From Oceanospirillaceae bacterium UBA7410 (GTDB lineage Bacteria > Pseudomonadota > Gammaproteobacteria > Pseudomonadales > Balneatricaceae): a stretch of DNA of 14,627 nt. The notes under the pieces were generated by a model, which ran no database searches, had not been told where the DNA came from, and saw only the letters and a program-made list of their open reading frames with translations. Position numbers and translations under genes: made by a program. Position 1 is the first letter of the stretch. Each line of letters begins with the position of its first letter. Shown piece after piece: positions 7,114 through 14,061 of this stretch. The stretch covers positions 1,804 to 16,430 of the forward strand of contig DKMQ01000075.1 of assembly GCA_002470565.1 (NCBI GenBank). Reading direction: 5' to 3'.

Positions 7114-7845
7114 TTAGTCCATACTCGACAACCATAAACAGTTGTCACCTGAAGCCTTGGCAACTGTTTGCAGTTTAGTTTTATGCGCAGCAACTTCTGC
7201 ATCAGTTGCCATGACTACTGGCAGCTCATAGCCTTCTAAGCTCACTGTACGGCTAGCGGGGGCAACAGCATCTCCGGTAGCGGAGGTTGCCTGAGCAGCC
7301 CACATTAAATCAGTTTGCCCACCAGTCATCATCAAATACACGTCAGCTAGAATCTCAGAATCAAGCAACGCTCCATGTAATTCGCGATGAGTGTTGATAA
7401 TTCCATAACGTCGACAAAGCGCATCAAGATTGTTCTTTTGTCCGGGGTGCTTGCGCCTAGCAAGCTTTAAGGAGTCTGTTATTTTGCAAATATCCGAAAC
7501 TTTTGGATATTTTTTTCCTATCATTTTTCCTGCAATAGCCAATTCATTGTCTAAAAAACCAAGGTCAAATGGCGCATTATGAATAATTAGCTCAGCACCA
7601 GTGATGAACTCAATAAACTGCTCAGCAATGGTAGAAAACAATGCTTTATCGGCAAGAAATTCTTCAGTAATGCCATGCACCGCCTGAGCTTCCATTGGCA
7701 CATCACGTTCTGGCTGCACGTATTCATGGAAACTTTTCCCTGTAAGACGCCTATTGACCATCTCTAAAGCGCCAACTTCAATCAAACGATGGCCTTGTTT
7801 AGGCTCTAAACCTGTTGTTTCTGTATCAAGTATAATTAATCGCAC
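7114..7845 (-). CDS. dnaQ: DNA polymerase III epsilon subunit (proofreading 3'-5' exonuclease)
   Basis: DnaQ is the proofreading subunit of the replicative polymerase core. The 243-residue product has all DEDDh exonuclease motifs: LDTETTG (Asp7, Glu9), HNAPFD (Asp94) and HRELHGALLDSEILADVY (His157, Asp162). After the nuclease domain, GGQTDLMW (175-182) holds a clamp-binding motif at the place of E. coli QTSMAF. The C-terminal tail, with ATDAEVAAHKTKLQTV and a final CLWLSSMD, resembles the polymerase-alpha-binding end of the E. coli protein. Length matches E. coli (243). The start is GTG at 7845 with AAGGA seven bases upstream. It is the last gene of yafS-rnhA-dnaQ, 18 bases after rnhA, and ends at the shared terminator with nhaB. 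Confidence 0.97.
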   Translation of the reverse strand: MRLIILDTETTGLEPKQGHRLIEVGALEMVNRRLTGKSFHEYVQPERDVPMEAQAVHGITEEFLADKALFSTIAEQFIEFITGAELIIHNAPFDLGFLDNELAIAGKMIGKKYPKVSDICKITDSLKLARRKHPGQKNNLDALCRRYGIINTHRELHGALLDSEILADVYLMMTGGQTDLMWAAQATSATGDAVAPASRTVSLEGYELPVVMATDAEVAAHKTKLQTVAKASGDNCLWLSSMD

Positions 7846-7863
7846 AATATAGTCCTTTGGTGA

Positions 7864-8307
7864 TTACTGGCTATGCTGCTGGGCACCTAAGTTTGCCAAA
7901 TCATCAGCTATTTCATTTTCAACATGGCCACTGTGTCCTTTAACCCAATGCCACTGAACTTCATGGGCCGCCACTGCCTTATCTAACATCTGCCAAAGAT
8001 CGCTATTTTTAACAGGTTTTTTGGCAGCAGTACGCCAATTATTTTTACGCCAATTGATGATCCATTCAGTAATACCTTTGCGCACGTACTGTGAGTCAGT
8101 GGTAAGGTCTACTTGACATGGCCTGGTTAATGCCTCTAAGCCTTTGATAGCAGCCATAAGCTCCATGCGATTATTGGTAGTCAAAGGTTCGCCTCCAAAT
8201 AAACGCTTTTCTTGCCCCTTAAAACGCATAAGCACCCCCCAACCTCCTGGGCCAGGATTACCTTTGCATGCGCCATCGGTAAATAATTCAATCTGATCTT
8301 TAGTCAA
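7864..8307 (-). CDS. rnhA: Ribonuclease HI
   Basis: RNase HI cuts the RNA strand of RNA/DNA hybrids, removing R-loops and primer remnants. The 147-residue protein (E. coli 155) shows the catalytic set in [16 protein letters not shown] (Asp11), [10 protein letters not shown] (Glu49), [15 protein letters not shown] (Asp71), [12 protein letters not shown] (His125) and ADDLANL (Asp135). The basic handle region is represented by [17 protein letters not shown] (85-101). The start is TTG at 8307, directly after the TGA of yafS, with GGAGAG just upstream inside the end of yafS, so translation is probably coupled. In E. coli, as I recall, rnhA and dnaQ diverge; here they run in the same direction, as in pseudomonads. 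Confidence 0.97.
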   Translation of the reverse strand: MTKDQIELFTDGACKGNPGPGGWGVLMRFKGQEKRLFGGEPLTTNNRMELMAAIKGLEALTRPCQVDLTTDSQYVRKGITEWIINWRKNNWRTAAKKPVKNSDLWQMLDKAVAAHEVQWHWVKGHSGHVENEIADDLANLGAQQHSQ

Positions 8308-9063
8308 TCAACTACTCTCCACAGGGTGTTTATTACAACTTGGTTGCCTAGCTATTGTTGCTAACCCAAATTTTGGTTTCATCACTTGAGTGCGCCATTT
8401 AGGTTTGACTAAATGCACTCGAGTTTCTTGTTTAACCGCCAGTAAAACATAACCAGTGCAACATGGATTCATTAAATATTTTAGTAAGGGTTTAGCTTGC
8501 CATTTATCGGGGCAGTAATGATATACAGGCTTTATATCAAAGTCATCAAAACTTAAAAGTCTTAACCAGTCTTTAAGCCTGCGTTGTGATAAAAAGTTTG
8601 CTCGCCATGGCACTCCCTTTTTGAGCCTGAGTTGTCGCCATAACCCCCAGAAACTATAAGGGTTTAATCCTGTAATTATTAGGCGGCCACCAGAGGTCAT
8701 CACACGTGCAACTTCTCGAAGAACTTGATGAGGGTTGTTGCTCATATCTAACACATGCTGTAACACTAGAAGATCAATGGCTTCAGTGGCTAGGGGTAGC
8801 TGATGGGGATCCATTACAGCGTCGCCATCTAGCTCACTAGTTGCAGTTAAAGAAATGGCGGTTTTTATGGGGGATGTTAAGCTTGAACTCAATTTTGCAT
8901 TGAGTCCTAAATAGACACTATAGTGCCCAAAGGCTTTAGGCATCAGTAAGGCCAATTGTTGCTGCTCTTGGGCCATAAGTGCAGCGCCTTTAGTTGTTTT
9001 CAACCATGTTGTAAACTGGCGTTCTTCAAATGAGTATGAGTGCAGGTGAGTTTGATTAATCAT
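8308..9063 (-). CDS. yafS: YafS-like class I methyltransferase-fold protein, function unknown
   Basis: This 251-residue protein resembles E. coli YafS, a putative SAM-dependent methyltransferase encoded between gloB and rnhA; it occupies the same place here. The middle of a class I methyltransferase is recognisable: MDPHQLPLATEAIDLLVLQHVLDMSNNPHQVLREVARVM in 84-122, then a GGRLIITGLNPYSFWGLWR segment (125-143). The SAM-binding glycine loop (motif I) that normally precedes this is degraded: the corresponding stretch, near 47-60, reads GHYSVYLGLNAKLSS, with no GxGxG. E. coli YafS has a similarly altered loop. Enzyme activity is therefore uncertain. The start is ATG at 9063, with only a weak ribosome site. 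It leads the unit yafS-rnhA-dnaQ and diverges from gloB across 98 bases. Confidence 0.85.
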   Translation of the reverse strand: MINQTHLHSYSFEERQFTTWLKTTKGAALMAQEQQQLALLMPKAFGHYSVYLGLNAKLSSSLTSPIKTAISLTATSELDGDAVMDPHQLPLATEAIDLLVLQHVLDMSNNPHQVLREVARVMTSGGRLIITGLNPYSFWGLWRQLRLKKGVPWRANFLSQRRLKDWLRLLSFDDFDIKPVYHYCPDKWQAKPLLKYLMNPCCTGYVLLAVKQETRVHLVKPKWRTQVMKPKFGLATIARQPSCNKHPVESS

Positions 9064-9161
9064 AGTTTATAATAAGGCATTATTACTTGTGTTGCTTGCG
9101 TAATTTCTCTGGCACCGCTACCCTTATTAAAGAACGCCTTGCCACACAAAAGATCAAAACT

Positions 9162-9953
9162 ATGCAGACTAAAACTTCACCGCTTAAAATAACCCCTTTA
9201 CACGCTTTTGATGATAATTACATTTGGTGTATCGAAACCCAGGAATCTGATCATTTTGTTGTAGTAGATCCTGGGGATGCAAGCGTGGTAACAAGTTATG
9301 CACTAAAAATACAAAAAAAACTGTCTGCTATATTAGTCACTCATCATCATGGGGACCATACCGGAGGCGTAGCCCAGTTGACGGCTCACTATCGTGACAT
9401 ACCCGTGTATGGTCCAGAAAATAGCCCATACCAAGGCATTACTCACACTCTTAAAGAAGATTGTAACGTTAATATATTAGGCGTGAACTTTAATGTCATG
9501 GAAATACCAGGACATACGCTTGATCACATAGCCTACTTTAACCATCAACAGGAAATTCTTTTTTGTGGTGATACGTTATTTTTAGCTGGATGTGGCCGAG
9601 TGTTTGAAGGCACACCTAAACAAATGCACCATTCTTTGAGCAAAATCATGGAGTTACCACCCACAACCAGAGCCTACCCAACTCATGAATATAGTTTAGC
9701 CAACTTAGAGTTTGCCATGGCTGTGGATGAGAATAATGCAGCATTAAAATTAGTACAAAAAAAATGCAAAGACAAGCGCAGTGCAAGCCAAGTGACACTG
9801 CCCACGACCCTTGCACAAGAAGCCGCCATTAATCCTTTTTTACGTGTTGATGATAAAGCAGTAATAGCAAGTGCAAACAAATACAAAGCTAATGAGCTAC
9901 ACCACCCAAGTGAGGTGTTTGCAGCTTTGAGGCAGTGGAAAAACGACTTTTAG
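9162..9953 (+). CDS. gloB: Hydroxyacylglutathione hydrolase (glyoxalase II)
   Basis: GloB hydrolyses S-lactoylglutathione to lactate and glutathione, the second step of methylglyoxal detoxification in the cytosol. The 263-residue product is a metallo-beta-lactamase-fold protein with the binuclear metal site intact: THHHGDH (His61, His63, Asp65, His66), PGHTLDH (His118), FCGDTLF (Asp137) and THEYSLANLEFA (His175). The C-terminal FAALRQWKNDF and the INPFLRVDD segment match glyoxalase II rather than generic beta-lactamase-fold hydrolases. The frame stays open up to a TTG at 9087, but I start at ATG 9162, because the N-terminus (ITPLHAFDDNYIW) then matches the family length (251 in E. coli). The ribosome site is weak. 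It precedes mltD on the same strand, a pairing also found in E. coli. Confidence 0.95.
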   Translation: MQTKTSPLKITPLHAFDDNYIWCIETQESDHFVVVDPGDASVVTSYALKIQKKLSAILVTHHHGDHTGGVAQLTAHYRDIPVYGPENSPYQGITHTLKEDCNVNILGVNFNVMEIPGHTLDHIAYFNHQQEILFCGDTLFLAGCGRVFEGTPKQMHHSLSKIMELPPTTRAYPTHEYSLANLEFAMAVDENNAALKLVQKKCKDKRSASQVTLPTTLAQEAAINPFLRVDDKAVIASANKYKANELHHPSEVFAALRQWKNDF

Positions 9954-10005
9954 TACCTAAAATGTAAAAAAACTCAGGAACTATATTAAGACTTTATGAT
10001 CTATA

Positions 10006-10033
10006 TTGACCTACGTGCGTAGCCTGCTAAAAT
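10006..10033 (+). promoter_or_regulatory. Putative sigma-70 promoter of mltD, with a short palindrome in the spacer
   Basis: TTGACC (10006-10011) and TAAAAT (10028-10033) are 16 bases apart, a near-consensus promoter. The small palindrome CTACG-TG-CGTAG (10011-10022) fills the first part of the spacer and could be an operator. Transcription would start near 10040, leaving a leader of only about 18 bases before the GTG at 10058. mltD therefore need not depend on gloB transcription. Confidence 0.6.
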
Positions 10034-10057
10034 TACCGCCTTTTTGCTATTTAAATT

Positions 10058-11917
10058 GTGACTATTATTTTGATAAAATTTGTTCTACACCTTCTTACCA
10101 AATCAGCAAAAAAGCCCTTATTTTTTGTGGCTTCTCTATTAATTCTTAGTGCATGCCAAACTGCTGTTATACAGCCTGAATTGGCAGACACGCCACGAAG
10201 ACCAATGACCGATAATATTGTTGCAGAAAATGTGCCTAGAGCGCCAGCAAAGGCAGTTGCACAAAGTGCGGTGACTTCTGTAACATCGCTAATCGACATC
10301 GAATTAGCTGATACTGGTGAATTTGAAGCACAGACAAAGCCTGTTATAACAGCCCAAGCCATTGCACAAAAAATCGCCAATGAAAACGATCTTGGCTGGT
10401 CTGAACTTGACACTGAAGCTAGCACTAATGCAGCAGCACAGTTACTAGCAGAAGCTCAAGAAAAAGCTAAAAAAGTCCCTTTGGTACAGGTTATTCCAGC
10501 ACCTGTACCTGAGCTAGACCTTTGGCAGATTACTGTAGATAATTATGCTTTGGATCATGTTGATAATGCCAGAATCGATGTGCACTATAAATGGTTCAAA
10601 AGTCATAAAGAGTATATGCATCGTGTTACTACACGGGCCAGTCGTTACTATCACTTTATGTTACACCAAGCCATAGATAAATCGCTTCCTACTGAAATCT
10701 CCCTTTTGCCTATCATAGAGAGTGGCTTTGATCCTTTTGCATATTCATCAGGTCGGGCCTCAGGGGCATGGCAGTTTATCCCAGCCACAGGCCTTGGCTT
10801 TGGCTTAAAGCAAAACTGGTGGTATGACGGTCGCCGAGACATTGTTGCCTCTACTAAAGCCGCGCACTTGTACCTTACGCAGCTGCATAAAATGTTTGAT
10901 GGAGATTGGTTGCTAGCCATTGCCTCATATAATGGTGGCCAAGGTACAGTGCTTAAAGCGATTAAACGAAATAAAAAAGCGGGTAAACCCACTGATTTTT
11001 GGTCATTAGACTTACCCACAGAAACTATGAACTATGTGCCTAAGCTTTTGGCGTTGTCGCGCATTATTGCTGAACAGGCAGGAACAAACGGCTTGTATAG
11101 TATCGCCAATGAAGTTTACTTTGAGTCAGTGAATGTAGGTTCCCAAATTGATTTGGCGCAAGCGGCACAAATGGCCAACATTACCACTGATGAAATATAC
11201 CGTTTGAACCCTGCCTTTAATCAATGGGCAACCGACCCTCAAGGCCCACACAACTTGCTCATTCCAGTGGCACATCTTGATACTTTTAAGGCTAGTTTGT
11301 TAGAGCTACCCACCAGTAAAAGAGTGGCATGGCAAAGGTATAAGATTGTCCCCGGAGATAGCCTATTAAAACTTTCCTACGATTTTCATGTAAGTGTTGA
11401 TTTATTACGCACTATAAATAATATAGATGGAAATTTGATTAGGGCTGGGAAAACGCTGATGATTCCAGTTGCTAGTAAAGGTGCTGAAGCCTATACCTTA
11501 AGTGCGGCTCAGCGAGTGATTAATAGGCAGAAACAGATTAATCAAACTCAAGCTAGTGCGCGAGTAGATTATAAGGTGAAAAGTGGTGATAGCCTCTGGA
11601 AGATAGCTCAGAAATATAAAGTCAGTGTAAAGCAAATTTCTAGCTGGAATAAACTGAGCACTAAGTCTGTTTTGCAAATTGGAGATAAGCTAAGTGTATG
11701 GCCACGCAACAGTGGCACTAAACTGGCCTCTTCAACGCGCAAACTAGTTAAAAAATTGACTTATAAGGTTCGCTCTGGTGATAATCTATCGGCCATAGCC
11801 CACCGCTTCAGTGTGACTGTTAAGGACATACAAAAGTGGAACCAATCACTCACCAAATACTTACAACCTGGGCAACAGCTAAGCTTGTTTGTTGACGTGA
11901 CAAAGCTAAAACAATAG
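10058..11917 (+). CDS. mltD: Membrane-bound lytic murein transglycosylase D (lipoprotein, three LysM repeats)
   Basis: MltD cleaves the MurNAc-GlcNAc bond of peptidoglycan, forming 1,6-anhydro-MurNAc, at the outer membrane. The 619-residue protein starts with a lipoprotein signal ending in the lipobox LSAC (Cys33). Gln follows the cysteine, which favours outer-membrane sorting. An Ala-rich stretch of about 115 residues (34-150) precedes the SLT domain, which holds LLPIIESGFDPFAYSSGRAS (catalytic Glu221), GAWQFIPATG, WWYDGRRDIVAST and IASYNGGQG. Three LysM murein-binding repeats follow, near 427-471, 504-548 and 568-612. E. coli MltD is 452 residues with two LysM repeats, so this one is longer at both ends. 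The GTG start at 10058 is the farthest possible, since TAA lies just upstream in frame, but no ribosome site is visible; TTG at 10070 is an alternative. Confidence 0.94.
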   Translation: MTIILIKFVLHLLTKSAKKPLFFVASLLILSACQTAVIQPELADTPRRPMTDNIVAENVPRAPAKAVAQSAVTSVTSLIDIELADTGEFEAQTKPVITAQAIAQKIANENDLGWSELDTEASTNAAAQLLAEAQEKAKKVPLVQVIPAPVPELDLWQITVDNYALDHVDNARIDVHYKWFKSHKEYMHRVTTRASRYYHFMLHQAIDKSLPTEISLLPIIESGFDPFAYSSGRASGAWQFIPATGLGFGLKQNWWYDGRRDIVASTKAAHLYLTQLHKMFDGDWLLAIASYNGGQGTVLKAIKRNKKAGKPTDFWSLDLPTETMNYVPKLLALSRIIAEQAGTNGLYSIANEVYFESVNVGSQIDLAQAAQMANITTDEIYRLNPAFNQWATDPQGPHNLLIPVAHLDTFKASLLELPTSKRVAWQRYKIVPGDSLLKLSYDFHVSVDLLRTINNIDGNLIRAGKTLMIPVASKGAEAYTLSAAQRVINRQKQINQTQASARVDYKVKSGDSLWKIAQKYKVSVKQISSWNKLSTKSVLQIGDKLSVWPRNSGTKLASSTRKLVKKLTYKVRSGDNLSAIAHRFSVTVKDIQKWNQSLTKYLQPGQQLSLFVDVTKLKQ

Positions 11918-11954
11918 ACCTAAAAAACCCGCTTAGAGCGGGTTTTTTTAGGTC
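11917..11954. terminator. Long bidirectional intrinsic terminator between mltD and the BMP gene
   Basis: The left arm (11917-11933) and right arm (11937-11954) form a 17-bp stem with one extra T in the right arm, closed by the loop TAG. The GC core is CCCGCT/AGCGGG, and outside it A6 pairs within T7. It begins on the last base of the mltD stop codon. The symmetric A and T runs allow it to stop mltD transcription rightward and the ABC-transporter operon leftward. Confidence 0.92.
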
Positions 11955-12009
11955 TGCTAATAAGTAATAAGCTAAGCTATAAACTTAGCTGCATACATAA
12001 TTGGCGGTG

Positions 12010-13074
12010 TTAAAGCTGGTCGTCTACACCTTGCACATACCAGTCCATACCTACAAGGCCAAAACCACCTAAGGTTTCACCTTCTGGTACGCCTACAGAT
12101 CCATCTTGCTTATATACTGGGCCAGCAAATGGGTGAAGTTTACCCTCAGTAATCGCAGCTGTAGTTGCTTGCGCCATTGCTTTTACATCAGCAGGCATGT
12201 TGATAAACGGACCCATGTTAACCATGTTGCTATCCATACCACCAAACGTATCCATGCTTTCCCATGTACCATCTAATACAGCTTGTGTACGTTCAACGTA
12301 GTAGTCATCCCAATTATCAATGATAGAAGTTAACAATGCGTTAGGCGCAAAAGCGGCCATATCAGATGCTTGACCAAAGGCTTTTACACCCTGCTCTTCT
12401 GCCACTTGAACTGCTGCAGTAGAGTCAGTGTGTTGAGTAATTATATCAGCACCTTGGCTAATCAATACCTTAGCAGCATCAGCTTCACGACCTGGGTCAA
12501 ACCAAGAGTTAACCCACACTACTTTAAGCTTAAAGTCTGGGTTAATGGTTTGAGCACCAAGCAAGAACGCGTTAATACCACGCACTACTTCAGGAATTGG
12601 GAATGAACCTATATAGCCAGCAACGCCAGTTTCAGAAACCTGAGCGGCAATCTGCCCGATCACATAACGACCTTCATAAAAACGTGCAGCGTAAGTCGAT
12701 AAGTTGTCAGCGCGCTTGTAACCTGTGGCGTGTTCAAACTTAACGTTAGGGAATTTAGCAGCAACGTTTAAAGTTGGATCCATGTAGCCAAATGAAGTGG
12801 TGAAAATCAATCCAGCACCTTGGCGAGCCAAACGTGTGATAGTGCGCTCGGCATCTGGGCCTTCAGGGACGTTTTCAACAAACACAGTGTCTACCTGATC
12901 ACCTAAGCGAGCATCAATAGCTTTGCGGCCTTGGTCATGTTGGTAAGTCCAGCCATGATCACCAGGTGGGCCAATATAGATGAATCCAACTTTTAGCTTA
13001 TCTGCAGCAACTGCAGAAATAGATAGTGCTGAAACTAGCGCAATGCTGGCAGCAGCTGTGAGTAACTTCTTCAT
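12010..13074 (-). CDS. BMP-family ABC transporter periplasmic substrate-binding protein (putative purine nucleoside importer)
   Basis: This 354-residue protein is a BmpA/PnrA-family (Bmp domain) solute-binding protein. Members of known function bind purine nucleosides or related compounds. A signal peptide (MKKLLTAAASIALVSALS..., cut after about residue 23 or 24 in SAVAADKL) sends it to the periplasm. The mature part shows KVGFIYIGPPGDHGWTYQHD (28-47), a RTITRLARQGAGLIFTTSFG block, GYIGSFPIPEVVRGINAF, and WFDPGREADAAKVLISQGAD, all typical of the two-lobed fold. The lipobox cysteine seen in Borrelia/Treponema members is absent, as expected for a free periplasmic protein. The start is ATG at 13074 with AGGAG (13086-13082) seven bases upstream; in-frame TTG 13092 and ATG 13089 overlap that site and are rejected. 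It is the last gene of its operon, behind both permeases. Substrate identity is inferred only from family and context. Confidence 0.9.
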   Translation of the reverse strand: MKKLLTAAASIALVSALSISAVAADKLKVGFIYIGPPGDHGWTYQHDQGRKAIDARLGDQVDTVFVENVPEGPDAERTITRLARQGAGLIFTTSFGYMDPTLNVAAKFPNVKFEHATGYKRADNLSTYAARFYEGRYVIGQIAAQVSETGVAGYIGSFPIPEVVRGINAFLLGAQTINPDFKLKVVWVNSWFDPGREADAAKVLISQGADIITQHTDSTAAVQVAEEQGVKAFGQASDMAAFAPNALLTSIIDNWDDYYVERTQAVLDGTWESMDTFGGMDSNMVNMGPFINMPADVKAMAQATTAAITEGKLHPFAGPVYKQDGSVGVPEGETLGGFGLVGMDWYVQGVDDQL

Positions 13075-13127
13075 AAGGTTTCTCCTCATCAAAATGATGG
13101 TTATTATTAAAATGTTACAGCAATAAA

Positions 13128-13149
13128 GACCGCAGCTAAGCTAACGGTC
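13128..13149 (-). terminator. Intercistronic hairpin overlapping the permease stop codon (attenuator or mRNA stabiliser candidate)
   Basis: Read on the minus strand, GACCG (13149-13145) pairs with CGGTC (13132-13128), and an inner AGC/GCT pair closes a TTA loop. The permease stop TAG (13143-13141) lies inside. TTTATT follows directly. This resembles a weak intrinsic terminator or a 3'-end-stabilising hairpin between the permease and the binding-protein gene, and could set their expression ratio. No convincing separate promoter for the binding protein is visible in the 66-base gap. Confidence 0.4.
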
Positions 13150-14061
13150 AGGTACAAACCCTTGCCCTAAAGAGGCTGGGGTGTTGATTACAGATAAACG
13201 ACGATTAGTAGAAATTATAACCAGCGCTAAAATAGTTGCAACGTATGGCAGTGAAGATAGTAGTTGTGATGGAATACCTACCCCCATTGCTTGGGCATAA
13301 AGCCCTAAAATCCAAACCCCACCAAACAAATAGGCGCCCATAGCCAATCTGGCAGGTAGCCAAGTAGAGAATACCACTAACGCTAAAGCAATCCAGCCGC
13401 GGCCAGCCGTCATATTTTCTATCCACTGAGGCGTATACACTAAAGATAAATAAGCACCTGCTAGCCCAGATGTAGCCCCACCAAAAGCTATACAGGCATA
13501 TCGAACTGCAACTACACGATAGCCTAAAGCATGGGCCGAATCATGATTTTGACCAACGGCACGAATAATTAAACCTACACGGGTGTACTTTAAAGCATAA
13601 GCCACACCAACTGTCAGCAAAATAGAAATATAAACCAGCGGATCTTGGCCAAAAACCAAGCGCCCTACGAAAGGTAAGTCAGATAGCCATGGTATGGATA
13701 CATTAGCCAACTTTACCCCTGGAAGGCCTACAAAACCACTTCCAATTAGACCTGAAAGGCCCAGGCCCAATAGGGTGATCGCCAAACCTGTGGCCACCTG
13801 GTTAGTAATTAAAGTTTGTGTAAGCAAACCAAACAATAACGATGTGGCAATACCTGCTAATACTGCAGCTATCACGCCTATCCAAGCTGAACCTGTGACA
13901 TGAGCTGCAACAAAGCCACACACTGCTCCCATCACCATCATGCCCTCTATGCCTAGGTTAAGCACGCCTGAACGCTCAACCACTAACTCGCCAATAGCCG
14001 CTAGTAACAAAGGTGTGGACGCTGTAATAATAGTCAGTAGTATGGCTTCATATGGGCTCAT
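13141..14061 (-). CDS. ABC transporter permease, second subunit (BPD_transp_2 family, NupQ-like)
   Basis: This 306-residue integral membrane protein is the second permease of a BMP-type importer, resembling B. subtilis NupQ/YufQ and distantly RbsC. The diagnostic N-terminal block GELVVERSGVLNLGIEGMMVMGA (24-46) is characteristic of the nucleoside/BMP permeases. Hydrophobic helices cover about 8-25, 38-56, 59-82, 88-108, 141-157, 186-206, 222-236 and 241-290. The cytoplasmic RAVGQNHDSAHALGYRV loop (167-183) is the likely coupling site for the ATPase. ENMTAGRGWIALALVVFSTW (215-234) is another conserved segment. The start ATG at 14061 overlaps the upstream permease stop by four bases (ATGA), with AGGAG six bases before, so translation is coupled. 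The hairpin at 13128-13149 covers its stop. Confidence 0.92.
   Translation of the reverse strand: MSPYEAILLTIITASTPLLLAAIGELVVERSGVLNLGIEGMMVMGAVCGFVAAHVTGSAWIGVIAAVLAGIATSLLFGLLTQTLITNQVATGLAITLLGLGLSGLIGSGFVGLPGVKLANVSIPWLSDLPFVGRLVFGQDPLVYISILLTVGVAYALKYTRVGLIIRAVGQNHDSAHALGYRVVAVRYACIAFGGATSGLAGAYLSLVYTPQWIENMTAGRGWIALALVVFSTWLPARLAMGAYLFGGVWILGLYAQAMGVGIPSQLLSSLPYVATILALVIISTNRRLSVINTPASLGQGFVPDR

Noticed and set aside
9068..9073. Perfect TATAAT hexamer in the yafS-gloB gap as the gloB promoter
   Set aside because: No acceptable -35 lies 16-18 bases upstream, and the region is AT-rich, so the match alone is not enough to call a promoter.
9087..9161. Upstream TTG extension of gloB by 25 residues
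   Set aside because: The extra residues do not match the GloB N-terminus, and starting at ATG 9162 gives the usual family length.
12370..12606. 78-residue plus-strand open frame inside the BMP gene
   Set aside because: It is antisense to a conserved binding protein with no ribosome site or domain; a shadow frame.
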